From contig NZ_JAUXOY010000017.1 in NCBI RefSeq assembly GCF_030684185.1, forward strand, positions 120,178 to 184,177: 64,000 bases of DNA, read 5' to 3'. The notes below the pieces were generated by a model that had not been told where the DNA came from, did not search any database, and saw only the letters and a list, made by a program, of their open reading frames with translations. This stretch comes from Methylotenera sp. (lineage in GTDB: Bacteria > Pseudomonadota > Gammaproteobacteria > Burkholderiales > Methylophilaceae). Positions 16,480 to 26,389 of the stretch are shown one piece after another. Numbering within the stretch: the stretch's first letter is position 1; each line of letters begins with the position of its first letter. The translations under genes and the position numbers were made by a program.

Positions 16480-17250
16480 TTAGTCCTGAAATTTCTTTAT
16501 ACCAAGTAACTGCGCGGTAATTGCCAATATAAAAATGGAATTGGTAACCAGATAGCGCCTCCATAAGCGTTTGGGATCAGAAGCCAAGCGATGAAACCAC
16601 TCCAGCCCAGCATTTTGCATCCATAGCGGTGCGCGTTTGGTTGTACCCGCATGGTAATTAAAGGCCGCACCAACACCAATCATCACGGCATTGATTTTGC
16701 CACGATGCTGAAACATCCACCGTTCCTGGCGAGGACAACCCAAGCCGATAAATACTACATTAGCTTCGGAAGCATTCAGACGTTCAACAACCTCATCATC
16801 TTCTACCGCAGTTAATTCACGAAATGGCGGTGAATACATGCCGACAATCTGCAATTCTGGAAAGGTCGTTCTTAATTTAATCTCAAGAAGTGAAAGTACC
16901 GCATCTGTACTGCCATAAAAGAAAACCTTATGGCCTACCTTTTCGGCTTTATCACAATACTTCCACATCAGGTCAGGGCCATTTATCCGTTGTTGTTCAG
17001 AAAAGCCCAGTTTGCGCAATGTCCAGGTCACTGGCATACCATCAGAAGTAGCCATATCGGCTTCATTTAAATCATGGCGGTGATCATCTTCTAGCAAGGC
17101 AGTTACAACAGAATGGACATTGCAAAGGGTGACATACCTTGATTCTCGGTTTCTTGCCCAATCGCAAATGGTATTAATAGCATCTTCCCAAGATAAAGCA
17201 TCTATATGACTACCAAGGATATTGGCACCATTCCGAACATTAATTGTCAT
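16480..17250 (-). CDS. WecG/TagA/CpsF family glycosyltransferase 1
   Basis: A 256-residue member of the WecG/TagA/CpsF (GT26) family, which adds a sugar (for example N-acetylmannosaminuronate) to a lipid-linked acceptor on the inner face of the cytoplasmic membrane. Seen are the typical TSDGMPVTW region, GPDLMWKYCDKA, FFYGSTDAVL, and IGLGCPRQERW. The C-terminal segment is hydrophobic, as needed for membrane contact. It is the last gene of the long minus-strand eps operon. A second family member lies at 53.1 kb. Confidence 0.88.
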   Translation of the reverse strand: MTINVRNGANILGSHIDALSWEDAINTICDWARNRESRYVTLCNVHSVVTALLEDDHRHDLNEADMATSDGMPVTWTLRKLGFSEQQRINGPDLMWKYCDKAEKVGHKVFFYGSTDAVLSLLEIKLRTTFPELQIVGMYSPPFRELTAVEDDEVVERLNASEANVVFIGLGCPRQERWMFQHRGKINAVMIGVGAAFNYHAGTTKRAPLWMQNAGLEWFHRLASDPKRLWRRYLVTNSIFILAITAQLLGIKKFQD

Positions 17251-17353
17251 TGCAAAACTTTATATTATTAGTTAATTGAATAATACTCCAACCTACTAGT
17301 ATTTACAAAAAAACGATATTATCATTTGCTGCCAGCCCTGAAGCCAATAAAAC

Positions 17354-18514
17354 TTAAAGTTCAGCGCGATTTGCAGTAATAGCCTCTTTATAAATCTCAA
17401 ACAGCATTGCATAATTGCGTTCAGGGGTGTATCTGGATTCATATTCTGCGCGAGCTGACTTGCCCATTTTTACCATTTCATCAGGATGCGCCTCAGCCCA
17501 ATTCAATTTTTCAGCTAAATCCTGCGCATTTCCAGATTCAAAAAGCAAACCAGTTCTACCGTCCTCTATAATTTCCGCCAGCGCGCCTATGCGGCTTGCA
17601 ATCACAGGCAAACCGCAAGCAAATGCTTCCACAATAGTCCTTGGAAAGTTTTCATACCAAATACTTGGCAAAACAAGATAAGAAGATTGTCGCATCTTGG
17701 CTAGAATTGTATCCAAAGACTGAAAGCCAAGATAATCAGTGCCGAAAGAAAACTGCGCAAACGACTCAAGCTCTCCTCCACCTATGATCTTAACTGGGTT
17801 TATTGGCAGCAATTTAACCGCTTCAGCCAAGACATCTAGCCCTTTTTCCTTTGATAAACGCCCAACAAACAAACCACCCTGTCGCGCTTCCCAATCTGGA
17901 GTATTAAGGTTATCAATAAAATTCGGTTTTACACTAAACTTATCTTTAGGCAGTCCACCCGCTATAAATTTGTTTCGGCAAAAATCATTTAATGCAATAT
18001 AGCGAGTCACTTTGTTGCGATAGCTGCCAAGCCCTCGATGTAATGTAATCATGCCTGCAAGCACTATTGATGCGGCTGTGGAATTACGATAGCACTTATG
18101 CACTACACCGCGCCATGGCAAATGCCCGAAACAATCTTCACACACCTGACCATCACGCATGAACAAAGCACTCAAGCATAAAAAGCGAAAATTATGCAAA
18201 GTTTGCACTATGGGAATACCAGCTTTTGCCGCTACCCAATAAATAGCGGGGGAAACGAGCGGGAATGTATTGTGCACATGAATCACATCCGGGCGAAACT
18301 CGGCAATTCTAACTTCAACATCTTTAGTAGTTTGAGTTGACCACAATGTCTGCCCAGCCACAGCTAACATAGAAGATGAAGCGACATCATTGTTATGCCT
18401 AAAATAAGGTTCAACTTCGTGACCATACGACCTGAGTAGCGCGATTTCAGCATCCACTACAGAGTCTTCACCTCCACGATGTTGGTAGGCGTTGTGAGCA
18501 ATTAAGATGCGCAT
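17354..18514 (-). CDS. glycosyltransferase family 4
   Basis: A 386-residue GT-B retaining transferase. The N-terminal lobe has NTFPLVSPAIY, and the C-terminal lobe begins GGLFVGRLSKEKGLDVL and carries the nucleotide-sugar site VEAFACGLPVIASRIGALAEII with the E-x7-E spacing. It adds a sugar to the lipid-linked repeat unit in the cytoplasm; donor and acceptor cannot be read from sequence. It lies 23 bp after the phosphoethanolamine transferase gene. Confidence 0.9.
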   Translation of the reverse strand: MRILIAHNAYQHRGGEDSVVDAEIALLRSYGHEVEPYFRHNNDVASSSMLAVAGQTLWSTQTTKDVEVRIAEFRPDVIHVHNTFPLVSPAIYWVAAKAGIPIVQTLHNFRFLCLSALFMRDGQVCEDCFGHLPWRGVVHKCYRNSTAASIVLAGMITLHRGLGSYRNKVTRYIALNDFCRNKFIAGGLPKDKFSVKPNFIDNLNTPDWEARQGGLFVGRLSKEKGLDVLAEAVKLLPINPVKIIGGGELESFAQFSFGTDYLGFQSLDTILAKMRQSSYLVLPSIWYENFPRTIVEAFACGLPVIASRIGALAEIIEDGRTGLLFESGNAQDLAEKLNWAEAHPDEMVKMGKSARAEYESRYTPERNYAMLFEIYKEAITANRAEL

Positions 18515-18536
18515 AATTAAATTGACTCAGTTTCGT

Positions 18537-20243
18537 TCAATGTAAATCAAGATGAGGCGATTCAGTTTTAACAACCAGTTCACATGAGCCATCACGGGAG
18601 CTATGATCAAAATCTATAATGCCTGTGCTGGTGTTAACCAAACGTTGGCGAGTTTCGAATTTGGTACTGAGTAAACTATATTTATTCTCAGTCATGTTCA
18701 ATCCGCCCAAATCTGCGAGTGTATTAAAAATGGTCAAATCTGTACTCAAGGGACTTTTCGTATTTTGGCCTATAGCACTCTCTAGCTGAGGCCGACTAGC
18801 ACTAAGTTCTGGCGAAACCCAAATTAATCCAGCTGTGTGAAAATTCGTATCTGTATCGTTACCATGCCCTAGTATTTTGCAACCATTTTCATACAAGCCT
18901 TCCCCATGGTCGGATACATATACCATGGCCGACGGCTTCCTGGTGTGCTCTAGCTGTTTAATTAACTCATTCAAAAAATAGTCAGTATAAAGAATAGAGT
19001 TATCGTAGCCATTCACCAAAGTATTTCGCTGACTTGGATTGTACTTACCAGAAGCACCATCAATTTGATCCGGCTTAAAAATTCGAAATTCTGGCGGGTA
19101 GCGCAAATGGTAATCCCAGTGACTACCTTTACTATGGATTACTATGAACTTCTTAGGTGATTTATCATTAATTACTTTATCAATATCTGGCAACATCTCC
19201 CCATCAAAAACAGCATCTACATCACCCCGAACAGCAAAATTAAAACTCTTTCGTTGACCTGCCTCCCCTATATGTAACGCCATTTCTTTTAGACCATCCT
19301 GATTTGCCACCCAATAAGTAGAAAAACCAGCATCATTAAAAGCAGCGAGTAGTGATTTTTCTGGAAAAATGCCATTATAGGTAGCAGGCTTGCGGGTTAT
19401 GAATAATGGAGTTGAGTATGTGGTCAGTGTCCATGGTGTAATGAGGTTAGTCATAAAATGAACATCTGATCTATTACCTAGTTTAGGTGTGGTATTTCTG
19501 GCATAGCCATTCATTCCCCAGTGATCTGGCCTCGCACTTTCTCCAATCACAAGCACCAGCGTCAGATCTAGAACTGAGCTTGATGCACCAAAATGGTGAT
19601 GTTGAACTAACTGCTTATTCTTAAGACCTTCAATATGACTTTTTGCGTATGATAATACTCTGTACCCTATTCCTACAGGAAATGAGTTAGCCAAAGTAAA
19701 TTGACGCAAGGGCAGTGGTGCCCCAGGTTGATATCTAGACACCTGCCAGCAAGTTATAATAATTACAAATAGCGTTAAGCCAATAACTTGAAATCTCCTA
19801 GGCACAAGTAAAACGGGCCGCAAGTCTCGAATCATCCAAATTGAAGAACCCGCCATCACCAGCAGCGACACAAATAAAATTAGCCATAGTCCAGAAAGAA
19901 ACTGCTTTGATTCTTGCCACGAAGTTTCAGTCAGCAATGCAACAACAAATTTAGTAGAGGGGTATCCATAGGTATAAATGAAATAACATTCAGCAGGAAC
20001 AATCAATAGAAATGGGATGGTTAACATCACCAATACGCGAACATTCGAGACAATTACAGTCAACATTACCCAAAGCATTATGGACTGCAATACAATCCAG
20101 AATGAAAACCAAAAATCCCTGCCCACTAATAACAGCAATATGTTTGGCAACATGACCAAAGCCGTCAGAAAAAAATATCGCGTGTACGCTTGTTTATCTA
20201 AAATATTTTTAAGCTTATTTTGTACCATCCACACCCTTAACAC
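18537..20243 (-). CDS. phosphoethanolamine transferase family protein (sulfatase fold)
   Basis: A 568-residue inner-membrane enzyme: about five N-terminal membrane helices (residues 23-175) then a periplasmic alkaline-phosphatase/sulfatase domain. Metal and substrate motifs are VIGESARPDHWGMNGY, TPWTLTTYSTPL (nucleophile Thr region), HSKGSHWDYHLRYPP and YVSDHGEGLYENG. The family moves phosphoethanolamine from phosphatidylethanolamine to lipid A, heptose or other glycans. Its place inside the eps operon suggests the acceptor could be the exopolysaccharide, which is inference; lipid A is the other option. Confidence 0.87.
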   Translation of the reverse strand: MLRVWMVQNKLKNILDKQAYTRYFFLTALVMLPNILLLLVGRDFWFSFWIVLQSIMLWVMLTVIVSNVRVLVMLTIPFLLIVPAECYFIYTYGYPSTKFVVALLTETSWQESKQFLSGLWLILFVSLLVMAGSSIWMIRDLRPVLLVPRRFQVIGLTLFVIIITCWQVSRYQPGAPLPLRQFTLANSFPVGIGYRVLSYAKSHIEGLKNKQLVQHHHFGASSSVLDLTLVLVIGESARPDHWGMNGYARNTTPKLGNRSDVHFMTNLITPWTLTTYSTPLFITRKPATYNGIFPEKSLLAAFNDAGFSTYWVANQDGLKEMALHIGEAGQRKSFNFAVRGDVDAVFDGEMLPDIDKVINDKSPKKFIVIHSKGSHWDYHLRYPPEFRIFKPDQIDGASGKYNPSQRNTLVNGYDNSILYTDYFLNELIKQLEHTRKPSAMVYVSDHGEGLYENGCKILGHGNDTDTNFHTAGLIWVSPELSASRPQLESAIGQNTKSPLSTDLTIFNTLADLGGLNMTENKYSLLSTKFETRQRLVNTSTGIIDFDHSSRDGSCELVVKTESPHLDLH

Positions 20244-20268
20244 TTAACTTATCGCACAACCTCAATTA

Positions 20269-21921
20269 CTAAGGACAATCCACCTGAACTGGTTTGCCGA
20301 CCAAGTCTTTCATCAATTCAGATAGCTCCCATTGTTGACCAAGCCTATCGAGACGTGCAATCCAAGCTGAATCTACTGGTCGAGTAATGACATTAGAATT
20401 TTTATCTTGAGAAACCAGATTTTGCCAAGCATTGAGCGCAAGATCTGTCGGGCGCACCCGGTTTGGCCACCAACCAAGCGAAAAGCCTGTTTCGTGCCTT
20501 GTGCCAATCAATACATTCCAATCTGACTGATTATCGCGAATATCTGAAGGTAAAATCACTGCCCCACCTTTGTTCCAAGCAATAACGTTACCACATAATG
20601 TATTGCTCTTAGGGAGTAAATCCAGCTTACCTGAACCATCCCGTCTCCCTTCGTCTACAACTGCAATTCCTTCCAAGCCATTACCAACCACAATGTTACG
20701 AGATACGCGATTGTTTGAACTATGTGGCAGATATATACCTCTTTGCGCATTTAAAGCAACAATATTGCCATCAATATTACCCCCGTAGCTAGCTTCATAA
20801 TGAATACCAAAACCCTTGTTACGTAAAATCACATTAGATTTAATTACATTGTTACTCGGCCCCCAGTCAAACCACAAACCATCCCCAAGGTTATCTTCCA
20901 CGCGATTGCCAATCACCCTTGAATCACTAATTCCTTTATCGCCCACAAACTTAGCCCCACCAGCTTCCCACCATTTATTAAAGCCACGCGTGTTATTTTC
21001 ATATATACGGTTATTCTCAATGTTGATGAACGATCCTCTTGCGGCTAAACCAGTTTGACCACATCGCCCCATGCTGCTATTGGTAAGCGTGATGTTTTCG
21101 CCTCTAAGCCCAATACACCCCGCATCCATATCACTCACATCAATATGCTCAATCCGTATATTTTTGCCTCTCAACATAACGGCCTCACCACGGCTTAAAG
21201 TTGAAGTTGTAGAATGCTGAAAAACGATATTTTTTAGCAAAATATTCTCAAGGTTATTACCATCTACCAAAAACCTTAAAACACTCACTTCCACGACCTG
21301 ACCAGTCATAGATTGACAATTGCAGCGAATATATAGTCGCTTGGCGCGGATGTCATAAAAAAAACTATCCTCTGGCATGCTGGTGGAGTCACCGTTCACT
21401 CTACCCGGCCAGATGCCACCTTGACTTGCATGTAATTTAGCTAATTCGTGGTTTGATAAAGTAGGAAATCCTCTGAAAATTGTGCCGCCTATCTGTTTAA
21501 GTGCAACGCCATTGATATACACCTGTTGAGGTTCAGTTTCCAAGGGCAGAGTGAAAAAGCCTTTCTGAGTTGCATCTAATTGCCAACCAGAGACAATTTT
21601 AGATCCCTTTATAATCACACGTTCATCGCCATCAGTTTGGCCTTCAATCACCGTCTGCATTTCTGCCGACCAGTCTCTAGTAGGAAATAAAATAGGCTCC
21701 CGATAAACGCCAGGCGCAATCGATAGATGATCACCTGCTTGCATCTTTTTCATAGCGGCACCGATTGTTTTGAATGGTGCTGTGGCCAAGCCAATCGCCG
21801 CATCATTAGACTTAGCATGCCTAGGATTGACAAATCGATCAGCCGCTTGCGCCATAGGTGCAGCTAGAACAAGCAATATTAGTGCCGTTAAAGAACTAAC
21901 ATTAATTTTTTTCAGCATCAT
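20269..21921 (-). CDS. exported right-handed beta-helix protein
   Basis: A 550-residue protein with a signal peptide (cut near AQA-A, residue 27), a DUF1565-like start (FVNPRHAKSNDA, then ATAPFKTIGAAMKKM) and then many repeats of N-x-I/V with asparagine ladders (NNVIKSNVILRNKGFGIHYE, NRVSRNIVVGNG) of a right-handed parallel beta-helix from about 220 to 460. The fold is that of polysaccharide lyases, epimerases and hydrolases. In the periplasm it may trim or modify the polymer, like AlgG/AlgL-type proteins in other clusters. Its stop overlaps nothing, but its start overlaps the polymerase-like gene by 4 bp. Confidence 0.82.
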   Translation of the reverse strand: MMLKKINVSSLTALILLVLAAPMAQAADRFVNPRHAKSNDAAIGLATAPFKTIGAAMKKMQAGDHLSIAPGVYREPILFPTRDWSAEMQTVIEGQTDGDERVIIKGSKIVSGWQLDATQKGFFTLPLETEPQQVYINGVALKQIGGTIFRGFPTLSNHELAKLHASQGGIWPGRVNGDSTSMPEDSFFYDIRAKRLYIRCNCQSMTGQVVEVSVLRFLVDGNNLENILLKNIVFQHSTTSTLSRGEAVMLRGKNIRIEHIDVSDMDAGCIGLRGENITLTNSSMGRCGQTGLAARGSFINIENNRIYENNTRGFNKWWEAGGAKFVGDKGISDSRVIGNRVEDNLGDGLWFDWGPSNNVIKSNVILRNKGFGIHYEASYGGNIDGNIVALNAQRGIYLPHSSNNRVSRNIVVGNGLEGIAVVDEGRRDGSGKLDLLPKSNTLCGNVIAWNKGGAVILPSDIRDNQSDWNVLIGTRHETGFSLGWWPNRVRPTDLALNAWQNLVSQDKNSNVITRPVDSAWIARLDRLGQQWELSELMKDLVGKPVQVDCP

Positions 21922-23195
21922 AAATTCACCTTTTGGATATTACTATCTGCATTTCCTGATACTCTTAGTGCAGCAATTAACACACCAACTGGCGCCCAAA
22001 ATGCCCATGCATTATTGGGTGAATTCAGTATAGGATTAAATGCACACACCACAACACCTGAAAAGGTTAAACAAAAAAGCGCATGCAGATACGGCACTAA
22101 ACTGGCATCGAGTTGCTTCTCTGGATTTAGAGACAACAAATACCAACGTCTAATCAAAAGTGCAAACACTGAGGCCCAAAGCAGAAAACCGATTAACCCG
22201 CCATTGGCTAGAATGTCTAATGGATCACTATGCGTCGGCAAGACTTGTGTACTTGTTGCAACAGTAAAAAGTTCAAATTTTTCTGTTGCGGCACGTGTAT
22301 AGCCATTACCCCAAATTGGGGAACTTAAAAATTTATTCCATGCAATTTCATAAGTATGCAGCCGATATTCCGGGTTACCTGTCGGCAAGGTAGACTTCAC
22401 ATATAAATAAACTAAACCAATCACTGTGGATGATATAGTCGAAACAAGTGCCACTCTAATCCAAAACATCCATCTCACAAAGCCATCTTTAATGGTCTTA
22501 GCATAGCCTATGCCACCCACAATAAAGAAAAACAAAAACAACAATAGTGCAATCATATAAGCGGTATTTTTGTGCCCAGCAAATGCTGCAATGGCGATAA
22601 AAAACACAACAGCAAGTTTAGCTAATTTTGATTTGGCAAGAAAATACAATATTGCCACCCCTGCTAAGGCTAAATGTTCTCTTGAATGAAATACTGCCAT
22701 GCTTCCATACTTAACGAACTGCATTGAAATAGAGATAAGTGCCCAAAAAAGATAAATAAATATAATACCTTTAATTAATTTAACGGGATTAGCAGACCCT
22801 CGAACAAACCAAGCCATCAATGGAGCAGTCATGGCATAGAGTCCCAAAGCAAGAAAGCTATTTTCTATCCCGCTCGCAAATCGCGCATATAAACTACCTA
22901 TTGTTACAAAAATTGCGAACACCCAAATAATAAAACTCAATTTTTTATTGCCTGATGACTCTTTAACCATATTTATATAGGGTTTATTTTTAAACAGTAC
23001 ACCTCCAACAAATGCAAGTATAAAAGCTGGAGTAATAGCAATAATCGGGAAATGTTTAATGCCCGCACCCCTATAATCCAACCGCCAGTCAAATGGATCG
23101 ATAGCCCAATAAATGGCAAGCCAGATACCAAACAGAAAAAAATAATCTGTCATCATGAGTTTTAGCTCATATTTTTTTATAGGCTGACTATCCAT
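21918..23195 (-). CDS. O-antigen ligase/polymerase-like membrane protein
   Basis: A 425-residue polytopic protein with about ten hydrophobic helices and one larger loop (about 270-330, with YRLHTYEIAWNKFLSSPIWGNGY) as in the Wzy_C/WaaL superfamily, where this periplasmic loop takes part in catalysis (the motif H/R-x-x-x-W-G-N-G is typical). It is probably the polymerase that joins lipid-linked repeat units. It is the only such protein in the window, while two flippases are present. ATGA overlap with the beta-helix gene downstream. Confidence 0.8.
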   Translation of the reverse strand: MDSQPIKKYELKLMMTDYFFLFGIWLAIYWAIDPFDWRLDYRGAGIKHFPIIAITPAFILAFVGGVLFKNKPYINMVKESSGNKKLSFIIWVFAIFVTIGSLYARFASGIENSFLALGLYAMTAPLMAWFVRGSANPVKLIKGIIFIYLFWALISISMQFVKYGSMAVFHSREHLALAGVAILYFLAKSKLAKLAVVFFIAIAAFAGHKNTAYMIALLLFLFFFIVGGIGYAKTIKDGFVRWMFWIRVALVSTISSTVIGLVYLYVKSTLPTGNPEYRLHTYEIAWNKFLSSPIWGNGYTRAATEKFELFTVATSTQVLPTHSDPLDILANGGLIGFLLWASVFALLIRRWYLLSLNPEKQLDASLVPYLHALFCLTFSGVVVCAFNPILNSPNNAWAFWAPVGVLIAALRVSGNADSNIQKVNL

Positions 23196-23297
23196 TCATC
23201 CATCTCCATTCATGTTCATAATAATGCTAGTTGCATAGGCATTAAATTTTCAATCAGGCTGAAGCAAATAAGAAAAGATATTAAAAAAAATTGCATA

Positions 23298-24512
23298 TTA
23301 AACTCCACGTCCTAATAGCACCCAATATTTTCGTTGTAAAATCAGATTGAAATAAGCCGATAATATTGGATTATTTGCATCATATTGCTTGTCTGAATCC
23401 ACATAAAATAGCATCAAGTCTACTAGGTATATTAGCAATAGCTGCCTGACTACGTTAGAGGTCCAATTGACTTCTGGAAAGGTTCTTTGCAGGTATACCA
23501 AGGCAGGCGAAATAAGAGATAAAGCATAAGCTGGAGTTAGTGTATCAGTCCGCCACCGTGATAACGCACGCTGAATAAGATGAAAATGAAAAAAGTCATA
23601 AAGTGGGTTTGCACCCTCTGCGGCGTATTCCCAATCAAAAACAAATATACCAGAAGCGCTACATCTGATATTCCAGGGAGAAAAATCTCGATGCGCTAAT
23701 ACCGTCGGAAGCCTAACCTCCCCTATTTCAGATATAACTTCTTCTGATACTGAATGCAGTTCAGCATGCGCCGCCGCGCCAAGCACGATTGAGAGTCTTT
23801 CAAGTGCTGATTTGGTAAACTTTAATTCTAAAGAATCCGCGTAACTCACCCATTGTACAGTTGCATGACCGAGATCATATAGAAATTGCTCATGCTGAAT
23901 ATTTAAACTTGCAGATGTTTTCAAGAAAGGTGCGACAGAAGTGGTAAAAAATGATCGGCCTGCCAGTGTTACACCACCACTTAACCTAAGCGGCACCATG
24001 CCATTTAGCGCAGCAATAGATGATAAACGTTGCAGGCATGCTGATTCTGCTTCTACCATTGCATCAGCTGCATTACCCACCGCCACCTTGGCGTAAAAAG
24101 CGGGTGAGCCATTTTCTTGAATCGCAATTAAAGACATTTTTTGATAAGGTCCTACTGAACCTTGCCGCATGGCAAATACTAAATGTTCTGAATTGCCCAC
24201 AACTGACTCTGCAATAGTTTCAGTCAAAGCCACGGCATCTTTAATCGCACTCCATTCTTCACCAAATCCTTTGCTAACTTTACGTCCTACCCCCATGCAA
24301 TTTGCCAGTGAAATTGCGTAACGCTGCCACCGGTTAGATAAGAAAAAATTTAGCGCATACTGTTGCGTAGCATAAGCAGCTACTGGAATAAACAAGGTTC
24401 TTTTTTGCCCAAATGCCTTCCAGCGAACATCGTTATTTTGAGTTTGTACGCTAGCATTTTGTGCTTCACGATAATGTGATTGTTCTTTCAAAGCCACTTT
24501 CTCAGCGCCCAT
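23298..24512 (-). CDS. APH-like phosphotransferase family protein
   Basis: About 404 residues. The second half has the aminoglycoside-phosphotransferase/choline-kinase signature: VLAHRDFSPWNI (HxDxxxxN catalytic loop) and IFVFDWEYA (metal-binding DW). The glycine-rich loop is weak; a lysine in FYAKVAVGN may bind ATP. The first 100 residues match nothing I know. It likely phosphorylates a sugar or polyol intermediate of the polysaccharide. An ATG at 24512 was preferred; the longest frame (24584) would overlap the upstream GT2 gene by 83 bp. No clear ribosome site decides it. Confidence 0.72.
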   Translation of the reverse strand: MGAEKVALKEQSHYREAQNASVQTQNNDVRWKAFGQKRTLFIPVAAYATQQYALNFFLSNRWQRYAISLANCMGVGRKVSKGFGEEWSAIKDAVALTETIAESVVGNSEHLVFAMRQGSVGPYQKMSLIAIQENGSPAFYAKVAVGNAADAMVEAESACLQRLSSIAALNGMVPLRLSGGVTLAGRSFFTTSVAPFLKTSASLNIQHEQFLYDLGHATVQWVSYADSLELKFTKSALERLSIVLGAAAHAELHSVSEEVISEIGEVRLPTVLAHRDFSPWNIRCSASGIFVFDWEYAAEGANPLYDFFHFHLIQRALSRWRTDTLTPAYALSLISPALVYLQRTFPEVNWTSNVVRQLLLIYLVDLMLFYVDSDKQYDANNPILSAYFNLILQRKYWVLLGRGV

Positions 24513-25350
24513 TATGCTTGGCATGGGTAGCGTGTGCATCAAGCCAAGGTAAGAATCGCTCAGGCACGCTGGCACCGTAACCACCAGCCAAAGCCTTACT
24601 GACAGCGCGTATTACACGAGCAAGCACATACTGCATGGGCCGAACAAAACCAATATGCGCAAGACGACTCCCACGCGTGCGTATTTTAAGGTCTTCTAGC
24701 CTGCCTGCTGGTTTCATGCTTCTGGTTTTTTGTTCTGGGTAAAAACGCATGCATGATAGATATTGCGGAATATGAGCAATTTCAGTTTTTTCAGAAAAAC
24801 GCGCCCAAAGGTCACTGTCCATTGCCAGATTAAAACTATCATCAAGCCCGCCTACCTCTTCATAAAGCCGCTTACGCCAAAACATTGAAGGTTGCGGAAT
24901 GTAGTTGTGATCATGCAAAAACACAAACTGGTTAAAGTTCATTTCACGCTTGGCACGCAATGGTTTACCATCAGCATCTATCCAAAGTGCATCGCCATAC
25001 AAGGCATCGACGTCTGGATTATTGAGAAAAAACTCACCGACCGCCTGCAATGCTCCTGGTAATAACAAGTCATCTGAACACAACCAGCCTTGAATCTCGC
25101 CTTGCGCATTTGCAAAACCTTTCTTTAAGGCATCAGTCTGCCCTGCATCTTTTTCTGACACCCAATAGCTTAATGATGATGAGTATTTTGCAATAATGTT
25201 GGCGCTTTCATCCTGTGAACCGCCATCTACTACAATATAATCAAGTGACGAATAGTTCTGATCGAGCACTGACCTCATAGTCGCGTCAATAAAGCGTTCT
25301 TGTTGATAAGAACAGGTTACCAACGAAATAACTGGCAAAGTACTAGTCAT
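24502..25350 (-). CDS. glycosyltransferase family 2
   Basis: A 282-residue GT-A fold transferase with ISLVTCSYQQE at the start, the nucleotide acid motif VVDGGSQDES, CSDDLLLPGA (the DxD-like metal site) and the acceptor-side acids near FNLAMDSDLWARF. It is of the WcaA-like type that starts chains or adds side sugars. Its ATG shares one base with the methyltransferase stop (TAATG), so the two are probably translated together. Confidence 0.9.
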   Translation of the reverse strand: MTSTLPVISLVTCSYQQERFIDATMRSVLDQNYSSLDYIVVDGGSQDESANIIAKYSSSLSYWVSEKDAGQTDALKKGFANAQGEIQGWLCSDDLLLPGALQAVGEFFLNNPDVDALYGDALWIDADGKPLRAKREMNFNQFVFLHDHNYIPQPSMFWRKRLYEEVGGLDDSFNLAMDSDLWARFSEKTEIAHIPQYLSCMRFYPEQKTRSMKPAGRLEDLKIRTRGSRLAHIGFVRPMQYVLARVIRAVSKALAGGYGASVPERFLPWLDAHATHAKHNGR

Positions 25351-26357
25351 TAATGCATTTTCCTTATTACAATCAAATGATGATCTTTGAACAAACCCAA
25401 GGAGTAAATAGAAGGGTTACGACTACCATCGCCTTCTAAGCCGCGCATTGCACTATAAAGTTTGGGGGATAAAGCATACGTACATTGACCAAATAACTTA
25501 ATCAGGCTTCGCTTAAACCCGATGTCTGCATAACAGAAATTAGTGACCTCGACTACTTCTCCACCCAGCTTATGAGTCAAATTTTTTATAAATTTCTGAC
25601 TTGGGAAAGACACATGCTCGGCATTAGTTACATACCAGAAGCGTGATTTGAATATATGACGCCATGCAAAACTGCTTGGATTTCCTGTAGAAATAATAAG
25701 GAAACCATTTGGGTTAAGTAGTTGAAATGCTTTATTGAAGAAATCTACAGGATCAAGCAAATGTTCAACGACGTCAATTGACACAATGCAGTCAAATTTC
25801 ATTTCTGGTGCTATATCATTGATAGTCGCCCCCAACACATGAATACCCTTGTCACCAGCCCTTACTGCGGCAGCCTGTGAAGCCTTCGGGCTTCGTACCT
25901 TGACAGGCGAAACCTTGTCACCAGCCCTTACTGCGGCAGCCTGTGAAGGTTCCACACCAAATTTATCATAACTGGGTGAAAATGCTGCCAGAAACTGCCC
26001 TGCATAACATCCAACATCAAGAATCTTGCCTGATTCAAGCACATGGCTGATTGCTGAATGTACAAGAATCTGGTCTTTACGTAAGGCATCATCTTCCCAG
26101 ATGTCAGAATTAACAGACTCGTAAAGCGCTAAGTAATCGCTTTCAGAAAGGACTGGATAACGGAACATGGAATCACAATCACTGCAATGCCACAACTGGC
26201 CGCCGGAGATTGGAAAATCCGTAATACGGCCAGCAAACATATCGCTAACTGCAATGCCGCCAAGAGAATCACATGAAGCATGTCCACAGAATCGGTATAA
26301 AGGTTTAAAATTGCTAGTAACAGCCTCTATTTTGTCTTTTTGAGTAACCTCTAACAT
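25350..26357 (-). CDS. class I SAM-dependent methyltransferase with internal 22-residue duplication
   Basis: A 335-residue protein. N-terminal cysteines (CGHASC, CSDC) look like a zinc ribbon, then the SAM domain: motif I ILDVGCYAGQF, FGVEPS, and IVSIDVVEHLLDP, followed by STGNPSSFAW. It likely methylates a sugar. After VEPSQAAAVRAGDK the protein carries an extra 22 residues ending in a second copy of SQAAAVRAGDK; without them the sequence would run smoothly into GIHVLGATI. The DNA shows a 36-bp direct repeat (see separate entry). The insertion keeps frame and lies in a loop after strand 2 of the fold, so activity may survive. Confidence 0.87.
   Translation of the reverse strand: MLEVTQKDKIEAVTSNFKPLYRFCGHASCDSLGGIAVSDMFAGRITDFPISGGQLWHCSDCDSMFRYPVLSESDYLALYESVNSDIWEDDALRKDQILVHSAISHVLESGKILDVGCYAGQFLAAFSPSYDKFGVEPSQAAAVRAGDKVSPVKVRSPKASQAAAVRAGDKGIHVLGATINDIAPEMKFDCIVSIDVVEHLLDPVDFFNKAFQLLNPNGFLIISTGNPSSFAWRHIFKSRFWYVTNAEHVSFPSQKFIKNLTHKLGGEVVEVTNFCYADIGFKRSLIKLFGQCTYALSPKLYSAMRGLEGDGSRNPSIYSLGLFKDHHLIVIRKMH
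25847..25948. repeat. 36-bp direct repeat making an in-frame 66-bp insertion
   Basis: Identical 36-bp units at 25847-25882 and 25913-25948, period 66 bp. Between them lies a perfect hairpin GAAGCC-TTCG-GGCTTC (25880-25895). The structure lies inside the methyltransferase gene and preserves the frame. It could be a tandem duplication that later diverged or a small palindromic element insertion. Confidence 0.9.
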
Positions 26358-26389
26358 GCTTCTACCTGTTTAAGATTTTTATTAAAACG

